Positions 17,188 through 25,200 of a DNA stretch of 64,000 nt are shown one piece after another (position 1 is the stretch's first letter; each line of letters opens with the position of its first letter). This DNA is from Alteromonas sp. C1M14 (GTDB taxonomy: Bacteria > Pseudomonadota > Gammaproteobacteria > Enterobacterales > Alteromonadaceae), in assembly GCF_018860965.1 (NCBI RefSeq), contig NZ_JAHKQF010000005.1, positions 62,001 to 126,000 on the forward strand. Reading direction: 5' to 3'. The notes under the pieces were generated by a model. The model made no database searches. It saw only the letters and a list, made by a program, of their open reading frames with translations, and had not been told where the DNA came from. The translations under genes were made by a program, and so were the position numbers.

Positions 17188-18372
17188 TTAGTCTTCTGCC
17201 AAAGCGTTAGCCGCAGCCACTTTGGTGGGGCTTACTTCTTCGCTTGGATAACAACCTAATACCTGAAAATGGCGGGTGATCTTCTTCAAGCTTTCAATGG
17301 CATTTTGCACTGGGCCATCGGCTAAATTGCCATCAAAATCGATATAGAACATTTCTTCCCAAGGGTTTCCTGGAATAGGGCGAGATTCTAATTTCGTCAT
17401 ATTTAGTTTGTTATCTTTTAACACCGTGAGGGCTTCTACCAAGGCCCCCGGCTTTTGCACGGTAGACATGATCACGGTGGTTTTAGCTGGCACTTGCAGC
17501 GGTACCTTCACCGGCGTGCGAGAAACCACAAAAAAGCGACTGTGGTTTTCTTTTTGGTTGGCTAAATTTGATTTGATTGCCATCAGACCATACAGGTTAC
17601 CTCCAGCTTCGCTGCCAATGGCGGCAATATCATCACGTTGAAGCTCACTGACTGTCAGCATAGCCGATGAGGTACTGTCCATGGTTTTGACTTCCACATT
17701 GCCTAACTCGGCCAAAAAATGACTGCATTGAGCAAACACTTGAGGGTGGGCATACAAGGTTTTGATATTGGCCAAATTGGTTTCTTTTGCCACCAATAAG
17801 CTGTGTCGAATTGGGTGGGTAAGCTCGCCAATAATACTTAACTGGGTGTGCTGTAACTGGTCGTAGACTTCATTGATACTGCCAGAGCTGGTGTTTTCAA
17901 TGGGCAGTACGGCATAGTCGGCTTCGTTCTTCTCTACTTTTTGCACGATTTCAGCAAAGCTATGACAGCCCATTTCCATTAACTCGCCGGGCCGACGAGA
18001 GAAGTATTTTTGTGTGGCCAGGTAGCTATACGAACCTTTGGCACCTAGAAAAGCGACTCGATTTAGGGGTAATGTGCTACCCGGGTTGGCGCGTTGTGCC
18101 AACATGGCTTGCTGATTAAGTACGCTATCTTCAATAATTACGTGGAAGATTTGAGTTACATAGTGGGGGTCTAAACCGGCGTTTTTGCCTTCTTTAATAA
18201 GACGTACCAGCAATTGCTCTTCACGTTTTACATCACGTACGGGAATGTGTTCACGAATTTTGGTTTCAGCAACTTCATTGGTAAGTTGGCGTCGCTCGGC
18301 TAGCAAGGTCAGCAGCTGGCTGTCTAGCTCAGTGATACGGTTTCTGATAGCACCTAAAGGGGTTTCTGACAT
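17188..18372 (-). CDS. pheA: Bifunctional chorismate mutase/prephenate dehydratase
   Basis: PheA makes prephenate and then phenylpyruvate for phenylalanine. The protein has an N-terminal mutase domain (IRNRITELDSQLLTLLAERR), a dehydratase domain (VAFLGAKGSYSYLATQKYF, VLPIENTSSGSINEVYD) and a C-terminal ACT domain for Phe feedback (PGALVEALTVLKDNKLNMTKLESRPI). The open frame continues upstream through the attenuator hairpin, but the ATG at 18372 starts MSETPLGAIRNR and gives 394 residues (E. coli 386). It faces tyrA and is controlled by the pheL attenuator. Confidence 0.97.
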   Translation of the reverse strand: MSETPLGAIRNRITELDSQLLTLLAERRQLTNEVAETKIREHIPVRDVKREEQLLVRLIKEGKNAGLDPHYVTQIFHVIIEDSVLNQQAMLAQRANPGSTLPLNRVAFLGAKGSYSYLATQKYFSRRPGELMEMGCHSFAEIVQKVEKNEADYAVLPIENTSSGSINEVYDQLQHTQLSIIGELTHPIRHSLLVAKETNLANIKTLYAHPQVFAQCSHFLAELGNVEVKTMDSTSSAMLTVSELQRDDIAAIGSEAGGNLYGLMAIKSNLANQKENHSRFFVVSRTPVKVPLQVPAKTTVIMSTVQKPGALVEALTVLKDNKLNMTKLESRPIPGNPWEEMFYIDFDGNLADGPVQNAIESLKKITRHFQVLGCYPSEEVSPTKVAAANALAED

Positions 18373-18395
18373 AGTTTTACACTCATATTCATGGC

Positions 18396-18423
18396 AAAAA
18401 AAAACCTCCCGAGGGGGAGGTTT
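18396..18423 (-). terminator. pheA attenuator terminator hairpin
   Basis: On the minus strand AAACCTCCC and GGGAGGTTT pair around a 4-base loop, then nine T residues follow, 24 bases before pheA. A GAGGGAGG segment just after the pheL stop can pair instead with the CCTCCC arm and act as antiterminator. This is the classic layout of phenylalanine attenuation. Confidence 0.85.
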
Positions 18424-18444
18424 ATACACACAAGGCATCCTCCC

Positions 18445-18498
18445 TCAATTGAAGGTGATAAAACCAAAAAAGAATGCAAACGTGTGATGGATATTCAT
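18445..18498 (-). CDS. pheL: pheA leader peptide
   Basis: A 17-residue reading frame, MNIHHTFAFFFGFITFN, with six Phe codons, ends 21 bases before the attenuator hairpin. E. coli PheL is a 15-residue peptide with seven Phe. Stalling at the Phe codons when charged tRNA-Phe is scarce should favour the antiterminator and let transcription reach pheA. The start ATG at 18498 follows a GGGG stretch. Confidence 0.85.
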   Translation of the reverse strand: MNIHHTFAFFFGFITFN

Positions 18499-18510
18499 TA
18501 TCATACCCCG

Positions 18511-18539
18511 ACTTTAAGGCGCTACCTTATAAGTGTCAA
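18511..18539 (-). promoter_or_regulatory. Possible pheA promoter
   Basis: On the minus strand a perfect TTGACA (18534-18539) is 17 bases from TAAAGT (18511-18516). It would start transcription only a few bases before pheL, which is short for a ribosome-binding site, so the true -10 may differ. Confidence 0.4.
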
Positions 18540-18610
18540 TGATTTTTTACAGGTTGGCTGAACATTTTTAAGGGCAAAGCGTTCAACCAAACTGTGTTTC
18601 ATGCTAGGTC

Positions 18611-19411
18611 TTATTCGCCTAACAGTGCCGCAAGCATTGCTCTTACTTCTGTGGGTTCAAAGGGTTTGTCGCATAATGCGTTAACCCCAGTTTGCTGAAT
18701 ATTGGCCATGTGCACGCTGTCTGCGGATTCTGACGTCACCATGATAATAGGGATATGGGCAGTGTCGGGGTTAAAACGAATAAATTCAGATAGTTCTCTG
18801 CCATCCATTTCCGGCATATTGTAATCGGTCACGACTAAATCATAAGGGGCGTCTTTGATATAGGTTAACGCCATGGCACCGTTTTCAGCTTCGGTGATCT
18901 TTTGCAACCCCATGGATTCAAGCACTCGTCGAATGTGATTACGGGCCAATCGACTGTCATCCACTAACAGTACCCGCACTTCATTGACGTCAAACAATTC
19001 CAGTTCTAGTTCGTCATGATTAATAAGATCAACGCTGGCGTTAAGGGCGCGATTTAAATGCAGTGGTTCAAAGGGCTTGGGCAATATTGCCGCCACTCCC
19101 GCTTGTTTAAATTCTTCTAACTTACTCATGCGGTTTTCACTCGAAACCAGCATAAAAGGAATCGATGCTAATTGGCTTTGTTCCTTGATGAACTTAAGCA
19201 ATTCTATCGCGGTGCCGTCTTCAAAATACATGGCACTGACAATAAGATCAGCGCCATGGGAGGTAATGGCTGATTGCGCCTCGGCGAGGGTGCTTGCAGT
19301 ATCAATCTCTTTGACATCCTCATTCAGCAATAAGTTAGTTATAATTTTTCTTTGCGTATCTGAAGGCTCGACTAACACAATGTGCAAATCTGAGATTGAT
19401 AGCTTTTCCAT
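18611..19411 (-). CDS. Two-receiver response regulator, first receiver degenerate
   Basis: A 266-residue protein of two tandem REC domains and no output domain. The second receiver (from about residue 148) is intact: LLVDDSRLARN, LVVTDYNMPEMDG with acceptor Asp, and CDKPFEP. The first (residues about 9-130) has EPSD in place of the acidic pair and DLIVSAMYFEDG, in which the acceptor position is Ala60, so it should not be phosphorylated; its LPKPFEPLHL lysine remains. It resembles CheY-like adaptor regulators. No adjacent kinase; partner unknown. Confidence 0.9.
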   Translation of the reverse strand: MEKLSISDLHIVLVEPSDTQRKIITNLLLNEDVKEIDTASTLAEAQSAITSHGADLIVSAMYFEDGTAIELLKFIKEQSQLASIPFMLVSSENRMSKLEEFKQAGVAAILPKPFEPLHLNRALNASVDLINHDELELELFDVNEVRVLLVDDSRLARNHIRRVLESMGLQKITEAENGAMALTYIKDAPYDLVVTDYNMPEMDGRELSEFIRFNPDTAHIPIIMVTSESADSVHMANIQQTGVNALCDKPFEPTEVRAMLAALLGE

Positions 19412-19474
19412 TTTTGGTTTCTCACTTAAAACATCACAAACAAAACCCGTGATCTAGTGTAGTCAAAGATTTCG

Positions 19475-19798
19475 CTAACCACCGGCAAGTTTAACGGTAA
19501 ATTTTTTTTGTTGCAGTAAGGCTTTCAGTTTTTCTCTGTCATCAGTTTGTACTTCTATGAGGCCGTCTTTCACTGCGCCACCACATCCACACTTCTTTTT
19601 AAGTTCTGTACAGAGTGTTTTTAACGCTTTGGCGTCCATGTCGAGACCGTGGATCACCGATACCCCTTTTCCTTTTCGGCCCTTGGTTTCACGATGAATA
19701 CGTATGATGCCATCATTGGATACTGAACGGGTTTCAGCGTTACTTTTTTGACTGATACGGCCGCCGTCGGTGCTGTAAACTAATTTAGAATCTTGCAT
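19475..19798 (-). CDS. yciH: SUI1/eIF1-family protein YciH
   Basis: The 107-residue protein matches YciH, the bacterial eIF1/SUI1 homologue that affects initiation fidelity: RETKGRKGKGVSVIHGLD, LCTELKKKCGCGGAVKDG, IEVQTDDREKLKALL. Length is as in E. coli (108). It stands between the two-receiver protein gene and the STAS gene and is read on the minus strand. Confidence 0.95.
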   Translation of the reverse strand: MQDSKLVYSTDGGRISQKSNAETRSVSNDGIIRIHRETKGRKGKGVSVIHGLDMDAKALKTLCTELKKKCGCGGAVKDGLIEVQTDDREKLKALLQQKKFTVKLAGG

Positions 19799-20005
19799 GG
19801 CTTGTCGACATCTCCTGAATAAATGGGGTATTTGTGAACTAAATTATTATATCAACTTGCGATTATCGCAAAAGTCAGCTTAGTTCTAATAGGGTTAGTA
19901 TCAAAAATTAAAATTACCCTTGTTGTCGATACATGTTTAAAAGCGCTAACTTTAATAATTAATGTGGGCGACGTAAATAAGAAGCACACCACAATGGAGA
20001 CTGCT

Positions 20006-20311
20006 ATGGCAATATCAACCTATCTAGCTGACGATAACGTAACATGGGTCATTCAGCTAGATGAGAAATTCGATTTTGACAAAGTCCAAGCATTTCGAAG
20101 CGCTTATTCCACGTTACCTGAGGGGATCACTACCATTGATGTGGATCTAGGTAAAACGGAATACATGGACAGTTCTGCCCTTGGCATGCTGTTAAATATG
20201 CAAAAGTCTTTAGGTGAACTTGGGTTGACCTACAACATTTCTCATTCTCGGCCCCAAGTGGGACGAATTTTGAAGATTTCCCGGTTTGATAAAAAATTCA
20301 ATATTGTATAA
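20006..20311 (+). CDS. STAS-domain anti-sigma-factor antagonist
   Basis: A single STAS domain that would bind and release an anti-sigma or effector according to its own phosphorylation. The phospho-site is EYMDSSALGMLLNMQ, with D55-S56-S57. The open frame begins at a GTG at 19964, but the ATG at 20006 has GGAGA 5 bases upstream and gives 101 residues, the normal length. It lies 19 bases ahead of the SpoIIE-type phosphatase gene, as in HsbA-HsbR of Pseudomonas. Confidence 0.88.
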   Translation: MAISTYLADDNVTWVIQLDEKFDFDKVQAFRSAYSTLPEGITTIDVDLGKTEYMDSSALGMLLNMQKSLGELGLTYNISHSRPQVGRILKISRFDKKFNIV

Positions 20312-20330
20312 CGCCAACGACTAGCCTTGT

Positions 20331-21980
20331 ATGCGCATATTAATCGTTGATGACGAATCTCTAAACCGCTTCTTGTTGCGCCATATGTTAGAGCAAGAGG
20401 GTTACACAGATTGTTTTGAGGCAAGCGACGGACAGGACGCAATCAATAAAGCGGCAGCACTACAACCTGATCTTATTTTGCTTGATGTGATCATGCCTGG
20501 TTTGTCAGGCTATGCGGTTGCGCCGCAACTAAAACAAAATAACGGTAGCATGTATTTACCGATTATTTTTATCACTTCCTTAGACGATAAAGCCAGCTTA
20601 GCCCGTTGTTTAGAGGTTGGCGGTGACGACTTTGTTTCCAAACCTTTTGACCGGGTTATTCTGGCCGCGAAAATTCGCGCACACGGGCGGATCCGAGAAC
20701 TCAGCCGTGAAGTTGAACAACAAAATGCGGTACTTCGCTATCACAGACAGGCTGTGGATAGAGAGCACGCCATTGTTGAGAATATTTTTAATAATGCGGT
20801 GGTGAACAACCCCCAGGTTGAGCATTTTTTCGATGTTATTATGTCGCCCGCCGCCAAGTTTAATGGCGATGTGTTTTTGTGTGAAGTTAGCCCCGCTGGT
20901 GGTGCTTTCTTTTTAATGGGAGATTTTACCGGCCATGGTTTAGCGTCGGCTATTGGCGTATTGCCCGTGTCTAATGTCTTTAAAAACATGGTAAAACACG
21001 GCATGTCGGTAGGCGAGGTGGCAACTGCTATAAATAAAATTCTACTTGGACTTTTACCCGCCGACATGTTTTTAGCCGCAATTATCATGGAAATTGATGT
21101 TAGCGGATGCCGTTTTTCCGTGTGGAGCGGTGGCATGCCTCAGGTTTTACTGAAAAATCCAGACACTGGAGCAATACAGTGTTACCCATCTCGTCATATG
21201 GCTTTGGGTATTCTTGAGGTGGCAGAATTTGACGACGGGCACGATGTTATAGAAGCTGAGCAAGGACAACAATTACTGGTGTATACCGATGGCATCATGG
21301 AAGTGATGGACGCTAACGGCAACATGGCAGACGAAGAAGGAGTGAAGCGTTGGTTTAGCGAAAGCGCACTGGCTTCAGCGACGGGACTGTATGAAAAAGC
21401 GGTGCAGTATCGAGGAGAAGGAGAGCAGGCAGACGATATGTCCATTGTCTTGTTTACCTGTAAAAGCCTAAAAGCCTTACATGATCAACACAAAACTAAT
21501 GAGCTGCCATATACAATCACATTAAACCTTTGCGGTGCAGAATTACAAAATAAGCGGATCATCGACTCTCTTATGGACATGTTGAGCACCCAAGTGGGTA
21601 TTTGTCGAATTCGCTCTGATTTATTTACAGTGTTGTCTGAATTATTTAATAACGCCCTTGAACACGGGGTGCTCGCGCTAGATTCATCCATGAAGCATGA
21701 TCCTAGTGGCTTCGCAGAGTATTATTCCGAAAGAGAAAAGCGCCTTGCACGGCTTGAGATGGGCTGGATTTGTTTTGTTATTCGTTTTTTACCTCAGCAA
21801 GATGCGCTAGAAATTAACCTAAGAAATAGTGGCGAAGGCTTTGATACCCGCTCGGCCCAATCGGTGGGCTCTTTTGCAAGCTACGGACGGGGTATTAGCC
21901 TGATCAGAGAGTTGTGTGATGACGTTACTTATTCAGAAGGGGGGAGTCAGGTTCAGGTGAAAATGTCGATGAAAAAATGA
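20331..21980 (+). CDS. Receiver-PP2C phosphatase-HATPase regulator (HsbR-like)
   Basis: A 549-residue switch protein. Residues 1-125 are a receiver domain with acceptor D52 (LILLDVIMPG) and KPFDRVILAA. About 160-385 is a SpoIIE/PP2C Ser phosphatase with FLMGDFTGHGLASA and LLVYTDGIMEV. About 410-549 is a HATPase of the anti-sigma kinase type with LSELFNNALEHG and SYGRGISLIREL. It can therefore phosphorylate and dephosphorylate the preceding STAS protein, with the receiver as input. The domain set and neighbour match the HsbR/HsbA partner switch that controls surface attachment in Pseudomonas; the target here is unknown. Confidence 0.92.
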   Translation: MRILIVDDESLNRFLLRHMLEQEGYTDCFEASDGQDAINKAAALQPDLILLDVIMPGLSGYAVAPQLKQNNGSMYLPIIFITSLDDKASLARCLEVGGDDFVSKPFDRVILAAKIRAHGRIRELSREVEQQNAVLRYHRQAVDREHAIVENIFNNAVVNNPQVEHFFDVIMSPAAKFNGDVFLCEVSPAGGAFFLMGDFTGHGLASAIGVLPVSNVFKNMVKHGMSVGEVATAINKILLGLLPADMFLAAIIMEIDVSGCRFSVWSGGMPQVLLKNPDTGAIQCYPSRHMALGILEVAEFDDGHDVIEAEQGQQLLVYTDGIMEVMDANGNMADEEGVKRWFSESALASATGLYEKAVQYRGEGEQADDMSIVLFTCKSLKALHDQHKTNELPYTITLNLCGAELQNKRIIDSLMDMLSTQVGICRIRSDLFTVLSELFNNALEHGVLALDSSMKHDPSGFAEYYSEREKRLARLEMGWICFVIRFLPQQDALEINLRNSGEGFDTRSAQSVGSFASYGRGISLIRELCDDVTYSEGGSQVQVKMSMKK

Positions 21981-22084
21981 TCGTTTAGTCGTTTTATCTT
22001 TTATTACTAGGGGTTTTATCTCATCACTGCAAACGTTTGACGCTAAATGGCGTATAAACAACCGTATTGTGTATGGGAGAGATC

Positions 22085-22519
22085 ATGTTTAAATCTGTTT
22101 TTGAATTATTTCGCAATAAAACAACGACTCAGGAAGATCCACGCGCGCTTGAACTGGCCACGGCTGCCTTAGTCAGTGAAATTATTCGCGCCGATAGAGA
22201 AACGGATCCAAGAGAAATCTCCGCTTACAAAACACTCCTGGCCAACCACTTTTCGTTAAGTGATCAAGAACTCAAACTTGTGATGGACGAAGGACGGGAT
22301 AAGGCAGAGCAAGCTGTTGACTTTGTTCAGTTTACTAAGGTTGTTAATCAAAAGTGTAATAATGATGAAAAGCAGGCTATTCTACTGGGCTTATGGGAGG
22401 TCGCTTACGCCGATAAGTCCATTGCGCCTATCGAGGAGCATATGATTCGACGTATTGCCGACTTGTTGCACATACCACACAGCCAGTTTATTAAGGCAAA
22501 GCTATCTGTCACTGAATAG
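22085..22519 (+). CDS. TerB-like tellurite-resistance family protein
   Basis: A 144-residue helical protein with the TerB pattern: LELATAALVSEIIRADRETDPREI near residue 21, then LGLWEVAYADKSIAPIEEHMIRRIADLLHI, where paired acidic residues may bind metal. The open frame starts at 22067, but the ATG at 22085 follows GGAGAG and is preferred. It sits 104 bases after the phosphatase gene and 57 bases before a GGDEF-EAL gene. Whether it relates to tellurite is doubtful; the family is often a general stress helper. Confidence 0.8.
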   Translation: MFKSVFELFRNKTTTQEDPRALELATAALVSEIIRADRETDPREISAYKTLLANHFSLSDQELKLVMDEGRDKAEQAVDFVQFTKVVNQKCNNDEKQAILLGLWEVAYADKSIAPIEEHMIRRIADLLHIPHSQFIKAKLSVTE

Positions 22520-22576
22520 CAGCCGAACCAGCACCTGGGTGCCATATACTGGTCTTAACAACATAAAAGGATTGTT

Positions 22577-24682
22577 TTGTTTAGATCCATGAAGTTGCCC
22601 TTGGCACTGAGTGTTGCAGGCGCGATTGCCGTATCAGCCATCATTATCTTTTTACTGACGTTGAAAGAACATGAAGAACAAGTCGTTGCGCTGCATACTG
22701 AGCAAATTCATGCTCTCGGCGAGCTTATTTCTGAGCATATTGGGATCACCATGGTCTCAGACTCATATCATAGCGCCGATATTGATAATGAAATTAAAAT
22801 GTTGGCAGCCAATAAAAATTTGTTGTGTGCCCATGTTCTTGATGGACGCAAACAAATACTTGCCGGTGCCTTCTTTCAGATCGATCATCCATCTTCTTCA
22901 CTGTCTGCCCAAAGTCTCGAATCGTTCTTAAAATTGCCAACGGGTATCTATGAGCGGGAAGGTAAGCTGATTGCCGTTAACGATATTGGCGATGTCGCGT
23001 TAGGCTTAGGTAGTGTGGTACTAATTAGTGATCTTGCCCTGTATGTTAATAGCAGCCGTAGCGCTATGTTAAAGCACATCTTGCCCTATGTTATTGCCAT
23101 TACGTTAGTGGCGATTATTGCCACAGTATGGCTGCTAAGTTGTTTTTTAAGACCTCTTCAAATGTTAAGTCAATTTACTCAGCAAATTGGCCAATCAAAA
23201 GACTACACTCTGCGTTTTCTTAATCAATATAAATATGAAATCGGAGCCTTAGGCAGCCGTATTAATAGCTTTCTTGACACCATAGAAGTCGAACTCACCA
23301 TCAACCAAGAGCAAAATGCCACCTTGGTAGAGCAACAACAGACCATGATGCGTCTGGCAAATTATGACAGTTTAACCGGTTTGCCCAATCGCCAGTTCGT
23401 GGTGGACAATTTGCGACTAGAGTTGGCGCGGGTGCGCCGAACCAATGACGATTTGGCGTTGGTGTTTTTTGACCTTGATGGGTTTAAAGGTATTAATGAC
23501 TCGCTGGGTCATGAAACCGGTGACCTTATTCTTATTGAAGTGGCGGATCGGGTTGTAAATTTATTGCGAGAGGGCGATCTGGTAGCCCGACTTGGTGGTG
23601 ATGAGTTTTTAATTATTCCTGACAGAGAAGTGTCTGCAACCAGTCTAAATAATCTCGCTTCTCGCCTAGTGCAAGCCTTTTCTGAACCCTTTATGTTACG
23701 AGGTTTGGCGCTGAAAGTTGGAGTGAGCGTGGGGATCGCAAAAGCCAGTGATGCCGATTATGAACTCAGCCAACTTATGAGCAATGCGGATTTAGCCATG
23801 TATCGCTCGAAAGCTAAAGGCCGCGGCACCTATACCTTGTTTACGGTAGACATGGTGGAATCCTATAAACGAAAGATGTCCATTGCCAACAGCATTGATA
23901 GTGCTATTCGTAGTGACGAGTTCTTAGTGTACTACCAACCTAAAATAGACCGGAATGGAATGATCGTGGGTCTTGAAGCCTTGTTACGATGGCAACATCC
24001 GGTATTTGGGTTGGTGATGCCGAGTGAGTTTATTCCCATTGCTGAAGCGGGCGGTAAAATTTCCGCCATCACCCAATGGATGCTTGAACGAGTGTGCATG
24101 GAATTGCCTGATTTACAGATGCTGCTAACACATAAGTTTAAAATAGCGGTAAACCTGTCAGGCCACGATTTACGTCATACCGCGTTATTTGATGATATTT
24201 ACGAACTGTTCGAGCGGTATCAGGTTAATCCTGATTATTTTGAGTTTGAAGTTACAGAGTCGGCTTATTTGCAAAACTTCGCCATTGCCGATAAGTTTTT
24301 CAAACGCCTGACTAACTTAGGTTGTACCGTGGCTTTGGATGATTTTGGCACCGGTTATTCTTCGCTAAGTTATCTGACTCGCATCACCATTGATACCCTC
24401 AAGATAGACCGCCAGTTTATCCGTGAATTGGAATCTTCAGAGCGTTCTAGGCTGGTTACTTGCACCATCATTGATTTAGCCAAACGTCTTTCGCTTACTG
24501 TGTGTGCCGAAGGCATAGAGCAAACAAGCCAATGGCAGTATTTGAATGAGCATGGGTGTGATCATGTGCAGGGCTTTTTGTTCAGCAAACCCATCCCTTT
24601 ATCTGAATTATTGTATATATCTCAGGATTTCGGCGCACTACTGCACACGCCACCGTTAGAAAACGATGAAAAAAATACCTAG
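22577..24682 (+). CDS. Membrane GGDEF-EAL cyclic-di-GMP protein
   Basis: A 701-residue signalling enzyme. TM helices near residues 9-28 and 165-188 flank a periplasmic sensor region; then HAMP (LRPLQMLSQFTQQI), a GGDEF domain with an intact RLGGDEF near residue 344-350, and an EAL domain with EALLRW, DDFGTGYSSLSY and KIDRQF. Both catalytic motifs are intact, so it could make or break cyclic-di-GMP. The TTG start at 22577 has AAAGG six bases upstream; an ATG four codons on (22589) is an alternative. It is near the partner-switch genes. Confidence 0.93.
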   Translation: MFRSMKLPLALSVAGAIAVSAIIIFLLTLKEHEEQVVALHTEQIHALGELISEHIGITMVSDSYHSADIDNEIKMLAANKNLLCAHVLDGRKQILAGAFFQIDHPSSSLSAQSLESFLKLPTGIYEREGKLIAVNDIGDVALGLGSVVLISDLALYVNSSRSAMLKHILPYVIAITLVAIIATVWLLSCFLRPLQMLSQFTQQIGQSKDYTLRFLNQYKYEIGALGSRINSFLDTIEVELTINQEQNATLVEQQQTMMRLANYDSLTGLPNRQFVVDNLRLELARVRRTNDDLALVFFDLDGFKGINDSLGHETGDLILIEVADRVVNLLREGDLVARLGGDEFLIIPDREVSATSLNNLASRLVQAFSEPFMLRGLALKVGVSVGIAKASDADYELSQLMSNADLAMYRSKAKGRGTYTLFTVDMVESYKRKMSIANSIDSAIRSDEFLVYYQPKIDRNGMIVGLEALLRWQHPVFGLVMPSEFIPIAEAGGKISAITQWMLERVCMELPDLQMLLTHKFKIAVNLSGHDLRHTALFDDIYELFERYQVNPDYFEFEVTESAYLQNFAIADKFFKRLTNLGCTVALDDFGTGYSSLSYLTRITIDTLKIDRQFIRELESSERSRLVTCTIIDLAKRLSLTVCAEGIEQTSQWQYLNEHGCDHVQGFLFSKPIPLSELLYISQDFGALLHTPPLENDEKNT

Positions 24683-24887
24683 GTGGTGTTCTTATTGTCG
24701 GTTTTTAGATACAACTATATTCACCTCCCCCTAATCTATAGTCTTAAGTGATTGATATTTAACTGTTATAAATTTTGGCATTAGTTGTGCTTTGTTAGCT
24801 GTGATTATCGTGAGCTAACACATCATACAGACGACTTTTTTATGATTGCCTGTGGTTCACGCTTTTATAGACACAGGAGTTATCATC

Positions 24888-25151
24888 ATGAAACCCGTCA
24901 AAAAAGTTTTTTCTATGCTGCTTACCATTATGGCTATTCAAGCCGGAGCTATGGTTTCTGCCTATGCAGATGAATCTCTGCTGGCCGCTTTGGATGATGA
25001 CATGGATGGCTACATTTCGTTGAAAGAAGCCGTGGCAGACACCCGCCTGTTACGTATATTTAGTCGAATCGATAGAAACGCTGATGGGATGATCAGTGTG
25101 GAAGAACTTGAAAAAAGCGACTATTCAGAAATTATCACGATGAATCAATAG
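24888..25151 (+). CDS. Exported EF-hand protein
   Basis: A small protein of 87 residues with a signal peptide (LLTIMAIQAGAMVSAYA) and two EF-hand calcium loops: DDDMDGYISLKE and DRNADGMISVEE. The open frame extends to 24846, but the ATG at 24888 has AGGAG and begins MKPVKKVFSML. It may sense or buffer calcium in the periplasm. It lies 49 bases before glrK, across a hairpin, and may feed the GlrK sensor; that is inference. Confidence 0.82.
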   Translation: MKPVKKVFSMLLTIMAIQAGAMVSAYADESLLAALDDDMDGYISLKEAVADTRLLRIFSRIDRNADGMISVEELEKSDYSEIITMNQ

Positions 25152-25170
25152 AGTATTCCTCTTTTCACCG

Positions 25171-25194
25171 ACTGTACTGGACAATTAGTACGGT
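25171..25194 (+). repeat. Inverted repeat just before glrK
   Basis: ACTGTACT and AGTACGGT (one G-U pair) are separated by 8 bases, seven bases before the first possible glrK start. There is no T run. It may be an operator or a small RNA hairpin controlling the kinase gene. Confidence 0.35.
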
Positions 25195-25200
25195 ATTCTA

